Assembly: GCA_031259185.1 (NCBI GenBank)
Contig: JAIRLV010000099.1
Span: 1-6,275, forward strand
Origin: Elusimicrobiota bacterium
GTDB lineage: Bacteria; RUG730
Direction of reading: 5' to 3'
DNA: 6,275 nt
In this document: positions 5,877 through 6,275 of the stretch, piece after piece
Numbering within the stretch: position 1 is the stretch's first letter
How the letters are laid out: the number at the start of each line of letters is the position of its first letter
Position numbers and translations under genes: made by a program
The notes under the pieces: model-generated
Database searches by the model: none
The model's input: only the letters and a program-made list of their open reading frames with translations
What the model was told of the DNA's origin: nothing

Positions 5877-5948
5877 TTAATTTTTTTTATAAAAAATTTT
5901 AAGCAAAAATACAATAATAATAATAGTTATCATTATCATTATTGACAT
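5877..5948 (-). other. Tiny hydrophobic open frame (23 codons) after typA, overlapping its terminator hairpin
   Basis: The frame begins 16 bases after the typA TAA and encodes MSIMIMITIIIIVFLL followed by a basic tail (KIFYKKN): the profile of a single-pass micro-protein. However, it has no SD site, and its Ile/Met run is simply the translation of ATA/ATT/ATG trinucleotides that form the hairpin at 5913-5943. It is probably not a gene. Confidence 0.12.
5903..5943 (-). terminator. Probable intrinsic terminator of typA (A:U hairpin)
   Basis: On the minus-strand transcript AAUAAUGAUAAUG (5931-5943) can pair along its full 13 bases with UAUUAUUAUUAUU (5913-5925), with two G:U pairs and a five-base loop. 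This is followed by GUAUUUUU (5905-5912). The hairpin starts 21 bases after the typA stop. The stem has no G:C pair, so termination efficiency is uncertain, but it is the longest hairpin seen in the window. Confidence 0.45.
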
Positions 5949-5964
5949 ATAATTAATAAATTTT

Positions 5965-6275
5965 TTACATTTTTTCTAATTTTTTTCTCAAACTTTCCTT
6001 CAAAATTTTTTTCCTTAATCTAATAGATTTTGGAGTAATTTCCACTAATTCGTCTTCATCTATAAATGTCAAACAGTTTTCGAGGCTCATAATTTTGTGA
6101 GGCGTTAAAGTTATCGCATCATCTGAACCAGCGGCTCTCATATTTGTTAGTTTTTTACCTTTACATGGATTTACTGTCAAATCATCTCTCCTAGAATTTA
6201 TTCCAATGACTTGACCTTCATAAATTTTTTCGCCAGCTCCTAATATCAAAACTCCTCTACTTTGCAGATTAAAAA
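5965..6275 (-). CDS. typA: Translational GTPase TypA/BipA, C-terminal part (5' end outside the window)
   Basis: TypA/BipA is a ribosome-associated GTPase of the EF-G/LepA superfamily, needed for ribosome assembly and growth under stress or cold. Only the last 102 residues are here, of about 600 in the family; the frame is open to the window edge (FNLQSRGVLILGAGEKIYEG reads in from 6273). The GTPase, EF-Tu-like and EF-G-like domains lie outside. What is visible is the TypA-specific C-terminal domain with its signatures: YEGQVIGINSR, DDLTVNPCKGKKLTNMRAAG, SDDAITLTP, then MSLENCLTFIDEDELVEITP and KSIRLRKKIL. KKLTNMRA and LVEITPKSIRLRK separate TypA from LepA and EF-G. The tail after that (KESLRKKLEKM) is short and basic. 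The stop is TAA, followed by the hairpin terminator. Confidence 0.95.
   Translation of the reverse strand, partial: FNLQSRGVLILGAGEKIYEGQVIGINSRRDDLTVNPCKGKKLTNMRAAGSDDAITLTPHKIMSLENCLTFIDEDELVEITPKSIRLRKKILKESLRKKLEKM

Larger units (their letters stand above)
5573..5964. other. Extremely A+T-rich gene-free spacer between typA and rodA
   Basis: This stretch of nearly 400 bases is almost entirely A and T, with stops in all frames on both strands. The only notable contents are the typA-proximal hairpin (5913-5943), a 23-codon hydrophobic frame overlapping it, a minus-strand TATAAT at 5731-5736 without a good -35, and a tandem A-tract repeat near the rodA start. No tRNA, small RNA or riboswitch could be recognised. 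It presumably contains the rodA promoter. Confidence 0.6.

Noticed and set aside
1-6275. CRISPR array, complete insertion sequence, prophage or defence system
   Set aside because: No regularly spaced repeats, no paired terminal inverted repeats around a transposase, and no effector-like genes were seen; the five recognised genes are ordinary housekeeping or biosynthetic genes.

Overview
This window is a stretch of very A+T-rich bacterial chromosome in which every recognisable gene lies on the minus strand. In minus-strand (transcription) order these are the 3' end of typA (translational GTPase TypA/BipA), rodA (peptidoglycan glycosyltransferase of the elongasome), a stand-alone GltD/NfnB-type iron-sulfur flavoprotein, ilvB (acetolactate synthase large subunit) and ilvN (its ACT-domain regulatory subunit). 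TGA ends rodA and the gltD-like gene and tryptophan is encoded by TGG, so the code is the standard bacterial one and not the mycoplasma type. Shine-Dalgarno sites (AAGGA, GGGAG) are clear in front of the gltD-like gene and ilvB.

Organism: an anaerobic or symbiotic, peptidoglycan-containing bacterium with an A+T-biased genome fits best. Long gene-poor spacers, a duplicated scrap of ilvN and several broken-looking mini-frames suggest genome decay. An Elusimicrobiota/Endomicrobium-like or similar host-associated lineage is a guess, and nothing in the window proves a phylum.

Layout. Positions 1-43 hold a near-perfect copy of an internal piece of ilvN, cut by the window edge. Positions 44-133 hold a likely ilvBN terminator. 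Positions 134-2292 are the ilvBN operon, whose two genes touch. Positions 2293-2604 are a spacer with a possible ilvB promoter, a small hairpin and two tiny open frames. Positions 2605-3987 are the gltD/nfnB-like gene, with its own promoter-like sequence and SD. Positions 3988-4276 are a spacer with a locally G+C-richer island that carries a short plus-strand frame and a T8G6 tract. Positions 4277-5572 are rodA. Positions 5573-5964 are an extremely A+T-rich spacer with a probable typA terminator. Positions 5965-6275 are the end of typA.

Function: IlvB and IlvN make one enzyme, acetohydroxyacid synthase, the committed step of valine, leucine and isoleucine synthesis. The GltD/NfnB-like protein handles NADPH/ferredoxin or glutamate nitrogen metabolism. 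RodA and TypA are housekeeping proteins of wall growth and translation. The genes other than ilvBN are separated by spacers of about 290-390 bases and do not look like one operon. I did not find a clear new biological system. The best leads are the ilvN fragment, the island at about 4085-4255, the paired mini-frames after the gltD-like gene and the enlarged RodA.
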